The notes beneath the pieces were generated by a model. That model searched no databases, had not been told where the DNA came from, and saw only the letters and a list, made by a program, of their open reading frames with translations. Positions 51,301 to 58,081 of a DNA stretch of 64,000 nucleotides are shown in pieces. This DNA is from Anas platyrhynchos (lineage: Eukaryota; Chordata; Aves; Anseriformes; Anatidae). Both the position numbers and the translations under genes were made by a program. Numbering within the stretch: position 1 is the stretch's first letter; each line of letters begins with the position of its first letter. The DNA is taken from positions 4,834,501 to 4,898,500 of the forward strand of contig NC_092606.1 in NCBI RefSeq assembly GCF_047663525.1, written 5' to 3'.

Positions 51301-54239
51301 CAGTCTCTGCTGGGGACACAGGTGCCCAGGTGCTGGCATGTCCTCAGCTCCCCACATCCTTTTTGGGGACCTCCCTGGTCCCCCAGCATCCCAGCCACAG
51401 CCCCCTCCCCTGCCTCCCTGCTCAGGTACCTGTGGTGGGCTCCTGCCCCCACAACCCCTTCCCATCCTCCCCTTTTCCACAGCTCCTCCATCTCACACCC
51501 GTCCCTGGCTCATCAGCCAGCCTCACGCCCCCCAGCTGTCCCCGAGGGGGGACACGTGGCCCTGCTCACGTCCCCCTGCTGCGGCGGTCAGGGCCGATCC
51601 CCGGGGAGCGCGCTCGCCTGATGAGTGCAGATTGCTTTCATCCAAACCCAATTTCCTGGCAGGGCTTCGGGAGTCCCGGGGGGCTCCCCCCCTCCTTCTG
51701 CTGAGCAGGGGGGAAAGATCTGAGCCAGTTTTTCTTAATTGGTTTAATTTATTCAGCGGTGCAGATGTAAAACATTTTGTTATTGGAGATAATTCCACCT
51801 TTTTCTGAAGTCAGGAATCAAACGCGGCGGCTCCAGGTAGCTGACAATGAAATAAATTGAACGCAGCACTTTAAAGGGGAATCAAAGTGACGGGCTAGAA
51901 CAATACCCTAATTTGCATGGCGTTTTCCATGAAGCTGTTTTCCGCTGACGCAAATTATTTAGCCTGCCTCGCCGCACGCTGCTTCCCCCCCCCAAGCTCA
52001 CCTCCTTTCTCTCTTCCCTCCCCGGCGCGCGCCCGCTGCCCCCCTGCCCAGATCGGCCCCCGCGGACGGCCCGGAGGCCGAGGAGCGGCCGGTGTCGGTG
52101 GCGAGCAGCCTGAGCTATAGGAAACGGCCCAGCCTCAAGGACTCCATAGGTGGCCGCGGGGACGAGCAGACCCTTTTCAGCGCGCTGAGCGAGCGGCCCG
52201 AGTCCCCCGAGCGCGCTGCCCGCAGGGTGGCCCGCGGCGCCGAGCACGAGGACCGGGCGGCCGTCATCGCCCGCGCCTTTGCCGACGCCAGCGGCCGGGC
52301 TCGGCAAGGGCTGGGCAAGCGGTGGTCCCTCTCGGCTAACACCGAGGGTGACAAAGCCTCCGTCGCTTCCGCCCCGGTGAGCCGGGCATCCTCGGCCTCC
52401 TGGCGCGGGCCGGAGGATGGGGACGAAGGGGACGAGGGCTGCTCGGTGCTGAGCTTCGCCCTCTCCAGCCCCGGCAGCCTGCGGAGCCGCCGCAGTGGGG
52501 TGGATGGACGCCCCGAATCGCGGCTTTCCCTCGCACGCAGCCGCCTGGATGAGGCGGACGAGGTGTCCCGGGGGCAGCCGCCGTTGGGGCGCAGCTTCTC
52601 CGTGCCCCCCCGGCCCCGCAGCGCCGCCTCCGAGGATGGGCCCCCCGGGGATGCCCGCCCGGTGGGGCACCGCTCCTACCTCGACCCCGACCTGGAGGCT
52701 GCCATCCAGGAGGTGCTGAGCTATCGCTCGCCGCGGGCCGGGGGCTTTTCCAGCCCCGAGGCCGACTCGGGGGATGACGGCCGCAGCGTGCGCAGCGTGA
52801 AAAGCGCGGCCCCCCTGGGCGCCGCCGACCGAAACCCCGGCAGCCTCCGCCGCTCCGCATCCACCCTCGAAGTGTCCCGGTCGTCCCGGCACGCCAGCCG
52901 GCACCGGAGCAGCTCTTCCTCAGAGTCCTCCTCCTCCTCGGAGGAAGAGGAGGAGAAGAAGAAGAAGAGCTCCAAGAAGCGCGCCAAGAAGTCCAAGAAG
53001 AAATCCAAGAAGAAGAAGAAGAAGGCGTCCTCCGAATCGGGCTCCTCCTCTGATTCCTCCTCCGATTCCTCCTCCGGCTCCTACCGGAGCACGTCCAGCG
53101 TCAAGAAGGGCCCGCGGGCGGCGGGGGGGGGAGGCGAGGAGCCAGCACGCCCCAGCCGGGGCAAAAAGGAGGAGAAGCAGCGCAAGAAGCAGGTGGACAG
53201 CCTGATGATGAAGTACCTGTACCGCCCCGAGAGCGACTGAGGCAGGAGGTGGGAGCGGGGTGTGCAGTGCAGCATGAACCTCCCCGTGTGCCACTAACCG
53301 CTCGCCCTAACCCTCGCCCGGCCCCGGATGGTTCTGGGGACCCCCCCGAAGCAGCATCCCTGCTGGGACCCTCCTCGTGTTCAGCCGACACACCGGGATG
53401 ACGCCGGGGAGCCCTAAATCCCCTGCCGGCTCCCCGCCGGCACCGTGGGGAGTTCTCCAGGAAATTTGGGGTGGGCAGGTGGGGGCCGCAGCCCTCCCCG
53501 TGGTACCCGGGTACTAACACGCACCTGCTGCAGTGTGTGGACGTGGGGGGGACGCGGGTGAGTGGCTGGGGTGGGCGGCTGTGCCTTGGGTGTGTGGGGG
53601 TCCTCAGGGGCCGTATCCTGCACCCTATCCACCCCGGAGCATGGGGGTGCAATTGATTTCGTCCTGGGGTGCTGCACCCCAGAGGGAAGGGTGCCGGGGG
53701 CTCACCACCCAGCCCAGCAGCAAGTTTTGAGCGGGTTCAATCCTTTCCTACGGCTCGGACAGGAGAAGGGCTGGAGGAGGAGGACAGAAAGCCTTCAGAA
53801 AGTTGTTGGATCGCTGCCCAAGGCTGTCACCCTGCCCGGGGCTGTCCCCAAGGGCTGGGGGCACAGCTCCAGAGTCAGCGGGTGCAGCCCAGCACCTCTT
53901 TGAGCCCAAACCCGGTGTTTTTAGGACGTGGGGTTGTGCACGTGGGGTCCCAACAACTGGGCACACAGAGCGAGCAGGCGATGGCAGTGCCCAAATCTCT
54001 CAGAAATAACAAAAAAAATAGACCAAGGCAGCCCCGTTGCAGGGGGCGGTGGTCTGGCAGCTGCCCCGTCCCCCCCTAACCCCTTTTTTCTCCCCCCCAG
54101 CCCCACGGGCTGCCGGAGATCCTTCACCTACGACCGATGGGACGAGGACCTGGACGCCACGGAAGGTGCTGAGCGCTCGTCCCGCAGCCCCACCAGCGAC
54201 GGCGAGACGGAGAGCCGGGCCGCCGAGACCCCCGCGTAG
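23327..54239 (+). CDS. MYO18A: Unconventional myosin XVIIIa (MYO18A), alpha-type reading 2055 aa
   Basis: Myosin-18A is an actin-linked, largely ATPase-inactive motor-family protein that binds Golgi GOLPH3 and co-assembles with myosin II. Exon starts/ends: 23327-24340, 33170-33257, 33328-33437, 33513-33689, 33807-34017, 34155-34297, 34712-34812, 34893-34956, 35154-35298, 36593-36604, 37063-37236, 37319-37409, 37488-37680, 38153-38239, 39052-39193, 39280-39439, 39521-39707, 39834-40074, 40891-41000, 41080-41145, 41438-41566, 42027-42170, then the coiled-coil exons and tail listed separately. All phases join; the total is 2055 aa (human 2054, from memory). Order: KE-rich segment, PDZ, motor, IQ, coiled coil, acidic tail. 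Alternative N- and C-terminal exons are given below. Confidence 0.96.
24341..27790 (+). other. MYO18A intron after the PDZ exon, no exon recognised
   Basis: No coding exon is supported. Notable are TATAAATAG at 24973-24981, an AT-rich patch with GGAATG (MCAT-like) and TAATTTAAATAAAAAT at about 26195-26230, and CTATTTATTTATTTA near 26568. The muscle-type cluster at 27796 closes the interval. Confidence 0.4.
27796..27837 (+). promoter_or_regulatory. MYO18A: Muscle-type MCAT/MEF2/GATA/E-box cluster, candidate alternative promoter
   Basis: In 42 bp: CATTCCT (27796-27802, MCAT/TEAD), CTATTTTTAG (27806-27815, exact MEF2 consensus), CTATCA (GATA, about 27823-27828) and CAGCTG (27832-27837, E-box). 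A GTAAGG donor at 27915 follows about 80 bp later, so a short non-coding first exon ending at 27914 is plausible. It would splice to the acceptor at 28616 before the ATG of the gamma-type exon. Confidence 0.55.
28617..28684 (+). CDS. MYO18A: MYO18A gamma-type start exon (donor altered)
   Basis: After a pyrimidine-rich acceptor (tctctcccccag) the ATG at 28646 has a strong context (tcgccATGg) and reads [13 protein letters not shown]. This closely resembles the MYO18B N-terminus (MAISSRLALWEQK, from memory). The next exon continues in phase with VKDEDK, again as in MYO18B (IREEDK). The expected donor after AAG reads ggaagt, so the invariant GT is GG. A weak in-frame alternative, gtgtgc at 28700, would add GSLAR. 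A short upstream ATG at 28633 opens another frame. Confidence 0.65.
29539..29595 (+). CDS. MYO18A: MYO18A gamma-type exon, 19 aa
   Basis: Acceptor accctcag and donor gtaagt flank 57 nt in phase 0 encoding [19 protein letters not shown]. It follows the MAFSSR exon in the same way that MYO18B continues after its start. Confidence 0.75.
30103..30771 (+). CDS. MYO18A: MYO18A gamma-type Pro-rich exon, 223 aa
   Basis: Acceptor gtggctgcag and donor gtaccg flank 669 nt, open throughout in phase 0. The product is rich in Pro, Ala, Lys and Glu with repeated KSPEP motifs. A central basic segment, [15 protein letters not shown], lies at about 30298-30342. It is probably disordered and replaces the KE/PDZ region in this isoform. 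No enzymatic motif is visible. Confidence 0.8.
31002..32690 (+). CDS. MYO18A: MYO18A gamma-type short exons (four) before the motor
   Basis: Four phase-0 exons: 31002-31067 (22 aa, [20 protein letters not shown]...), 31316-31393 (26 aa, containing [15 protein letters not shown]), 31797-31832 (12 aa, [12 protein letters not shown]) and 32634-32690 (19 aa, [19 protein letters not shown]). Each has AG before and GT after. Together with the exons upstream they give 334 residues before AKTEEQ, close to the 338 of the PDZ form. The first acceptor (gtgtggag) and the last exon are the least certain. Confidence 0.6.
33170..41145 (+). CDS. MYO18A: MYO18A motor domain exons
   Basis: Nineteen exons encode residues about 339-1172. 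The P-loop reads GASGSGKT (about 504-511, near 33,927). The switch I region reads NGNATRFS where active myosins have NxNSSRFG. The switch II region reads DTPGAQNP (37,537-37,560) where active myosins have DIAGFE. Both differences fit the known near-absence of ATPase activity in myosin-18. The converter ends with [13 protein letters not shown] and MGLSR. Introns here are 70 bp to about 1.8 kb. One donor (gtcctg at 34957) is weak but required by phase. Confidence 0.93.
35656..35676 (+). CDS. MYO18A: Candidate 21-nt cassette microexon in MYO18A motor
   Basis: Flanked by ccctgtcctcccacag and gtaatt, it keeps phase 1 and would insert EPLADGA after HLGAAGATK. That is the surface loop where conventional myosins have an acidic EPDG-like insert. 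No human counterpart is recalled, so it may be alternative or spurious. Confidence 0.4.
36593..36604 (+). CDS. MYO18A: 12-nt MYO18A microexon
   Basis: The sequence acgccgacgaag, between gcaatgcag and gtaaag, supplies DADE between ATK and AGRKQF. Human MYO18A has four residues (EAAE-type) at this place, so the microexon is expected. Standard gene finders would probably miss it. Confidence 0.75.
41438..41566 (+). CDS. MYO18A: MYO18A neck/IQ exon
   Basis: Encodes 43 residues, [14 protein letters not shown] followed by an IQ-like light-chain site [16 protein letters not shown]. It links the motor to the rod. Phase 0 at both ends. Confidence 0.92.
42027..49396 (+). CDS. MYO18A: MYO18A coiled-coil rod exons
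   Basis: Exons: 42027-42170, 43032-43121, 43220-43339, 43422-43533, 43631-43758, 43858-44012, 45023-45146, 45233-45433, 45762-45872, 46189-46293, 46371-46517, 46612-46725, 46935-47051, 47125-47208, 47374-47511, 48292-48477, 48580-48719 and 49352-49396. The product is a nearly continuous heptad coiled coil of about 700 residues starting at the [15 protein letters not shown] junction typical of myosin tails. It drives dimerisation and co-assembly with non-muscle myosin II. The last exon ends QKRKSK and shares a Leu codon with the next. Confidence 0.95.
44335..44490. other. AT-rich candidate conserved element in MYO18A intron
   Basis: Contains TAATTA, ATTATGGTAATGATC, and an inverted pair TCCAATC/GATTGGA about 20 bp apart. 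It contrasts sharply with the GC-rich intron around it (44013-45022). No exon signals. Confidence 0.35.
47690..48060. other. AT-rich candidate conserved element in MYO18A intron
   Basis: Includes CATAAATATGCAG, TTAATATTTTCCTAGCTG, TACATGCTGTAATTAC and CTATTTTTCC. Non-repetitive and AT-rich between GC-rich flanks. No coding exon. Confidence 0.35.
48851..48980. repeat. (ATCC)n tetranucleotide microsatellite
   Basis: Two blocks of ATCC repeats (48852-48893 and 48930-48974) are separated by an imperfect spacer, in a MYO18A intron. ORFs reading IHPS or WMDG repeats are artefacts. Confidence 0.95.
49397..51040. other. Long MYO18A intron with AT-rich islands and T-rich tract
   Basis: Holds a CT/T-rich low-complexity tract (49833-49968, repeated TTTTTTATTTTTTCC units). 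It also holds unique AT-rich islands at 49640-49830, 49975-50170 and 50230-50440 with TAATG, ATAAATTAGATG and GATAAAG motifs. No exon seen. Confidence 0.5.
51041..51163 (+). CDS. MYO18A: MYO18A acidic non-helical tail exon
   Basis: Encodes (L)[16 protein letters not shown]... to DDGSLKSS, 41 residues, conserved with human MYO18A ([20 protein letters not shown]). It ends in phase 2 and can join either terminal exon. Confidence 0.93.
51600..51990. other. AT-rich candidate conserved element with octamer site
   Basis: A non-repetitive block before the alternative terminal exon contains TTAATTGGTTTAATTTATT, a perfect octamer ATTTGCAT at 51911-51918 and AACAATA (SOX-like) at 51899-51905. Candidate enhancer. 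Confidence 0.35.
52052..53240 (+). CDS. MYO18A: MYO18A alternative terminal exon, 395 aa Ser/Lys-rich tail
   Basis: The acceptor ccctgcccag ends at 52051; the phase fits the preceding exon. The frame stays open for 1189 nt to TGA at 53238-53240. The product is Ser/Arg-rich with [14 protein letters not shown], then a Ser/Glu/Lys low-complexity block (about 52,908-53,080), and ends [15 protein letters not shown]. The end resembles MYO18B (VASIMKKYLQK, from memory). Dense codon-like periodicity and the open frame argue for real coding. No AATAAA was found before the canonical signal at 54789, so this exon may extend to the same poly(A) site. Confidence 0.8.
54101..54239 (+). CDS. MYO18A: MYO18A canonical terminal exon
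   Basis: The acceptor tcccccccag ends at 54100. The exon reads (S)[18 protein letters not shown] and continues to AAETPA and TAG at 54237-54239. It corresponds to the human short C-terminus (SPTSYWKSLAPDRSDDE, ending SDTEAKLTETNA), diverged but of the same size and acidity. Confidence 0.8.
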
Positions 54240-54788
54240 CCCCCACCGCCCTTCCCCTCATGGCCCCGAAATACTGGGCCCCACGGGCTCCTCGGGGCCC
54301 CCCCGGGCAGCCGGTATTTCTGTTTTTTTTTTTTGCACGGTGAGGGGGGAGGACACAGACAGGGGGGGTCCCGGCTCTCTCCACGGGGGGAGCAGCCCGG
54401 CCGGCTCGCTGGCTGCAGCCCCCGTGCCCCCCTCCCTCTGTCCCCGGCGGCTCCGTGCCCCTCGGTCTCTTCCTCAGTGCCTGCTGTCTCCTTATTTTGT
54501 AACTTAAAATCCCCCCACCCAAAAAAAACACCTCCAGCAGCCCCCCCCCCGGGCACTCCCCGTGCTCCCCATCCCCGTTTAGTTGAGCCAAAGACGTCTC
54601 CGGCCGGGCCCCCGGGAGCAGCCGCCCCGCAGCCGGGAAGGGGACGTGGGGACGGGGTCCCGTGCGCCCCCCTCCCCCCCAGGGCTGTGTGTGTCCCCCC
54701 CACCCTCACCGGCCCCCCCACTCCACCTCTTTTGGTTTGCACTAGCCCAGCTGTGCGTCCTTTCTCAGCCCCTTCCTTTCTGTATGAA

Positions 54789-54794
54789 AATAAA
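54789..54794 (+). terminator. MYO18A: MYO18A poly(A) signal
   Basis: AATAAA is followed by GT-rich DNA (ctggctggtgatg, then cctgtgtcctgggggg). It closes a 3'UTR of about 570 nt. Confidence 0.85.
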
Positions 54795-54810
54795 CGTCAT
54801 TTCTGGCTGG

Positions 54811-55813
54811 TGATGCCGCCTCCTGCCTGCCCTGTGTCCTGGGGGGTCACCCCTTTTTTTTGGGGGGGGGGTGAGGATGGGTTTGTGGGGTGCAGCGGGA
54901 CACCTCCTGCTCGGGGTGCACGGATGGGATGAGCCCAGCGCCTTCCCTGAGCCCACCCCACCCACGGGTGCTGGGGAAGGAGAGGTGGGAGACGGCCCCC
55001 GCAGGGTGCCGGGTGCCGACTCGTTTATCAATCTTCATAAATATGCAGATGAGCGGCGGAGATGGGAGCCCTCCGCCTGCCGCTGTTAATTATTTAACGA
55101 GGAGGAGACGGCGATGTGCGCCGCTGGCCGCCTGCGCTGGGCTTCGGCACAGGCACCCACCGGGTGCTGCCCCCCAAAATCCCCCACCCCAGGAGCTCCC
55201 TGCACCCTGGGGACCCCTGGGGACCCCTGGCACCCTTGGGACCCCCCCAGACCATCCCGTTCTGCCCCCCCCCAGCATCTCTTCGAAACAAATGGGCCGA
55301 GCTCGGCGCTCGCTGCTGTTACAGCCACGCTGCGCTAATGCGCTTTCATTAAGTGGGAGCGATCTAATGATAATAAAATGGCACATTTAACATTAAAACA
55401 TTTAACTTGACTCCTAAGTGAGTGTGTCTCGCCGCGCTCTTCCAGCTCCGTCAGGCTGACAAAGCTCCCGGGGAACGGGCGCTTGGCAGAGCTGGGCTGG
55501 CACGCATGGCATGGGGGGTGCAGGGAGGCAGGGACCGGGATATAGGGACACGGGGGTGTAGGACACCAGGATATAGGGACACTGGGGTGCAGGGCACCAG
55601 GATTTAGGGTCACTGGGATGCAGAGGACCAGAAAGCTGGGGTGTGGGGCTGCTGGAACAGAGGGGTGCCAGGTGCTGGGGTGCTGGTCAGTGGGGCATGG
55701 GGATGTGGGGATGCAGGGTATTGGGATTCCAGGCTTTGAGGATGCCGGGATGCAGGGAGCTGGAGGTGGTGGCATTTTGGGGTGCAGGGATACGCACAGC
55801 AGGGCACAAGCAC
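54811..55813. other. MYO18A-PIPOX convergent intergenic region
   Basis: Two AT-rich patches (55020-55105 and 55310-55420, with TTAATTATTTAA, TCATTAAG and TAATGATAATAAAATGG) and a degenerate GGGATGCAGGG-type tandem repeat (about 55520-55800). No gene. I found no AATAAA on the minus strand for PIPOX, so its exact 3' end is unknown. Confidence 0.5.
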
Positions 55814-58081
55814 CTACAGCGCAGCCCGGAGCGCACCGGGGAAGCGGCTGATGGCAAAGGGGGCCGTGCTGTGGGACGGCTCCTCGCCCAGGCTCAGCTC
55901 GCACAGCAGCTTCCCCACCACCGGTGCCAGTTTGAACCCATGGCCTGCGGGGAGGAGAAGTTGGGGGGGACGTGGCCGTGCCCAGGGTGCCACTGGGGGG
56001 GGGGCCGGGTGCCCCTCACCTACCCGAGAAGCCGGCCCCGATGACAATGTTGCTGTGCTTGGGGTGCCGGTCCAGGATGAAGTCTCCATCTGGGGTGTTC
56101 TGTGGGGTCACAGGGTGAGCAAGCGGGGCTGGGGGCTGCACCCCACGGGCACAGGGAGGGCACCGGGGGCGTTTCTTGGCCCCGTGGCCGGGGACAGAGG
56201 GGGCAGCGAGGTCTCACCGTGTACATGCAGGTCTCCAGCACCGCCGGCTGCGGCTCCAGCCCGGGCAGGTAGCTGCTGATGAAGCTGCTCAGGAGGGCGA
56301 CGTCGGGGTGGGGAGCACCCGGGGGGGCCCGGTCCCGATCCTCGGGGTCAACGGGGCTGCCGTGGTGGTAGCACACCTGGGGACAGCCGCTCAGTGGGGA
56401 CAAACAGGGGGGGAAAACGCGGTGCCCCCACCACCGTGCCCCGCTCACCTTGACCAGCCCGGGGTACTCGAGGGCAGGCAGCCCGTAGATGCCGTGGGGA
56501 GCCTCGGGCAGCCCCAAAGCCATGAAGCAGGGGGTGGCCGTGCCTGCGCTGTAGCTGCCGGGCTCCTTCTCCCTCCAGTAGCACACGTTGATGCGCAGGG
56601 GCTGCGGGGGGGGGACACCGGGTCAGCCGTGCCCACGGCCACACCGCCCCGCGGTGCCACCAACCCTCACCTGCAGCGGCAGGCGGAGGCCCAACGGTGC
56701 CAGCACGGCACTGGTCCAGGCTCCGGCCGCGATGATGAGCCGGGGGGCTCGGTACACCCCGCCGGTGGTGGTGACGGTGAGCACAGCACCGGGCTGGATG
56801 CTCAGCACCTTCTCCCCGTCGCGCAGCGTGCCCCCGTGCCGGCGAAACACCTCCTGGGTGCGGGCAGCAGGAGGTGGCTGCGGGGATGGAGATGGGGACA
56901 CCCACCCTTGTCCCCCGTCCCCGTCCCCCGCGGTGGCACCCACCTGCACTGCCCGCAGCGCCCGGTCTGCCCGGAGCACCCCGCCGCTGCCGTCCCACAG
57001 GGTCACGTCCCCGGCACGGGGCCGGAGGCCGGGGAAGCGCCGTGCCAGCGCCGCGGCGTCGAGTGTGTCACCGGGCCCCGTGCCGCGCCGGCAGCCCTCC
57101 AGCTCTGGGTCACCCGCCGGCCCCAGCACCACCAGCCCCGTCCGCCTGCGTCCCCACCACCACGGTGACATTGGGGACAACGGATGGCACCGTTAGCCGC
57201 CTATTTCCTTAACAGCTCCTCCTTTAGGGAGCCCCAGAAATTAGCCGGAGCCGCGGGCTGCCTCCCCGCACAGTGCTGGACCCCTCGCCACCCCCAGCCC
57301 GGTTCCCCAGGGAGGGGACAGCGCCCGGTGTGGGGGCTCTGTCCTCGTCCCCGTCACCTGTAGAGGCTGGTGCCGGCCTCAGCCTCCAGCCTCTGCCAGA
57401 GGAGGAAGCTGTCGGGCATCATGCGGGCGTAGTGCGCCTGCGGGTAGGCGCTGCGGGTGATGCGGCTCTGCCCGTGCGAGCTGCCCCGAGAGTGGGGCAG
57501 GACAAACTGTGGGGCACGGGGACATCGGGGTGACCACGGCTGCAGGGTGTCCCCGAGCCCCAGCAGGTAGCGGGGTGCGCAGCCCACCCTGATGGACACT
57601 GCTCTGAGAAACAGTGGGGCTGGGGGGTGGCACTGGGGACACGGGGGGACTGGAACTGGGGATTTGGGGGTGCTGGTATTGGGGACATTGGGGGGTCTGG
57701 CACTGGGGATATGGGCGTCTTGGTACTGGGGACACTGGGGGCCTGTTGCTGGGAACACTGGGGGACTGTTACTGGGGACACAGGGGTCCTGGTACTGGGA
57801 ATATGGGGGTCCTGGCACTGGGGACACTGGGGTCGTGCCACCAGCACACCCTGGCTCTGTGCCATGCGCACGGCATGGGGCCAGGCACAGTGCAGCCAGG
57901 TCCCTGTCCCCATGCGGTGGGGTTGGGGACACGGCGGGGTTGGGGACGCCGGTACCTGCTCCAGCAGGAGTGTGTCCCGGTGCCGCTGCGCCAGGTGGTA
58001 GGCGGCGAAGGAGCCCTGGATGCCAGCCCCGATGACGATGGCATCATAGGACGCCTGCTGGGGCTGGCTCAGGGCAGCCAT
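55814..58081 (-). CDS. PIPOX: Peroxisomal sarcosine oxidase / L-pipecolate oxidase, 392 aa
   Basis: FAD enzyme oxidising sarcosine and L-pipecolate in peroxisomes, producing H2O2. Coding exons (minus, in order): 58081-57956, 57506-57358, 57145-56944, 56853-56671, 56601-56449, 56376-56218, 56099-56024 and 55944-55814. All junctions are GT-AG and in phase; 392 residues (human 390). The N-terminal dinucleotide fold shows GAGIQG (18-23). [11 protein letters not shown] is the conserved sarcosine-oxidase motif. The covalent-FAD cysteine is Cys321 in LETCMYT, followed by [23 protein letters not shown] is the C-terminal FAD motif. The start MAALSQ matches the family; an in-frame ATG six codons earlier is possible. 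The C-terminus is AAL rather than a typical SKL/AHL signal. Confidence 0.96.
57630..57850. repeat. GGTACTGGGGACACTGGGGG minisatellite in PIPOX intron 1
   Basis: About eight imperfect copies of a 25-28 bp GGNACTGGGGAYAYKGGGG unit. The repeat generates long false ORFs on both strands. Confidence 0.85.

Noticed and set aside
51882-52904. 340-codon minus-strand frame opposite the alternative terminal exon
   Set aside because: The plus-strand frame continues in phase from a conserved exon and resembles MYO18B at its end. The antisense frame has only Ala/Gly/Pro-rich composition.
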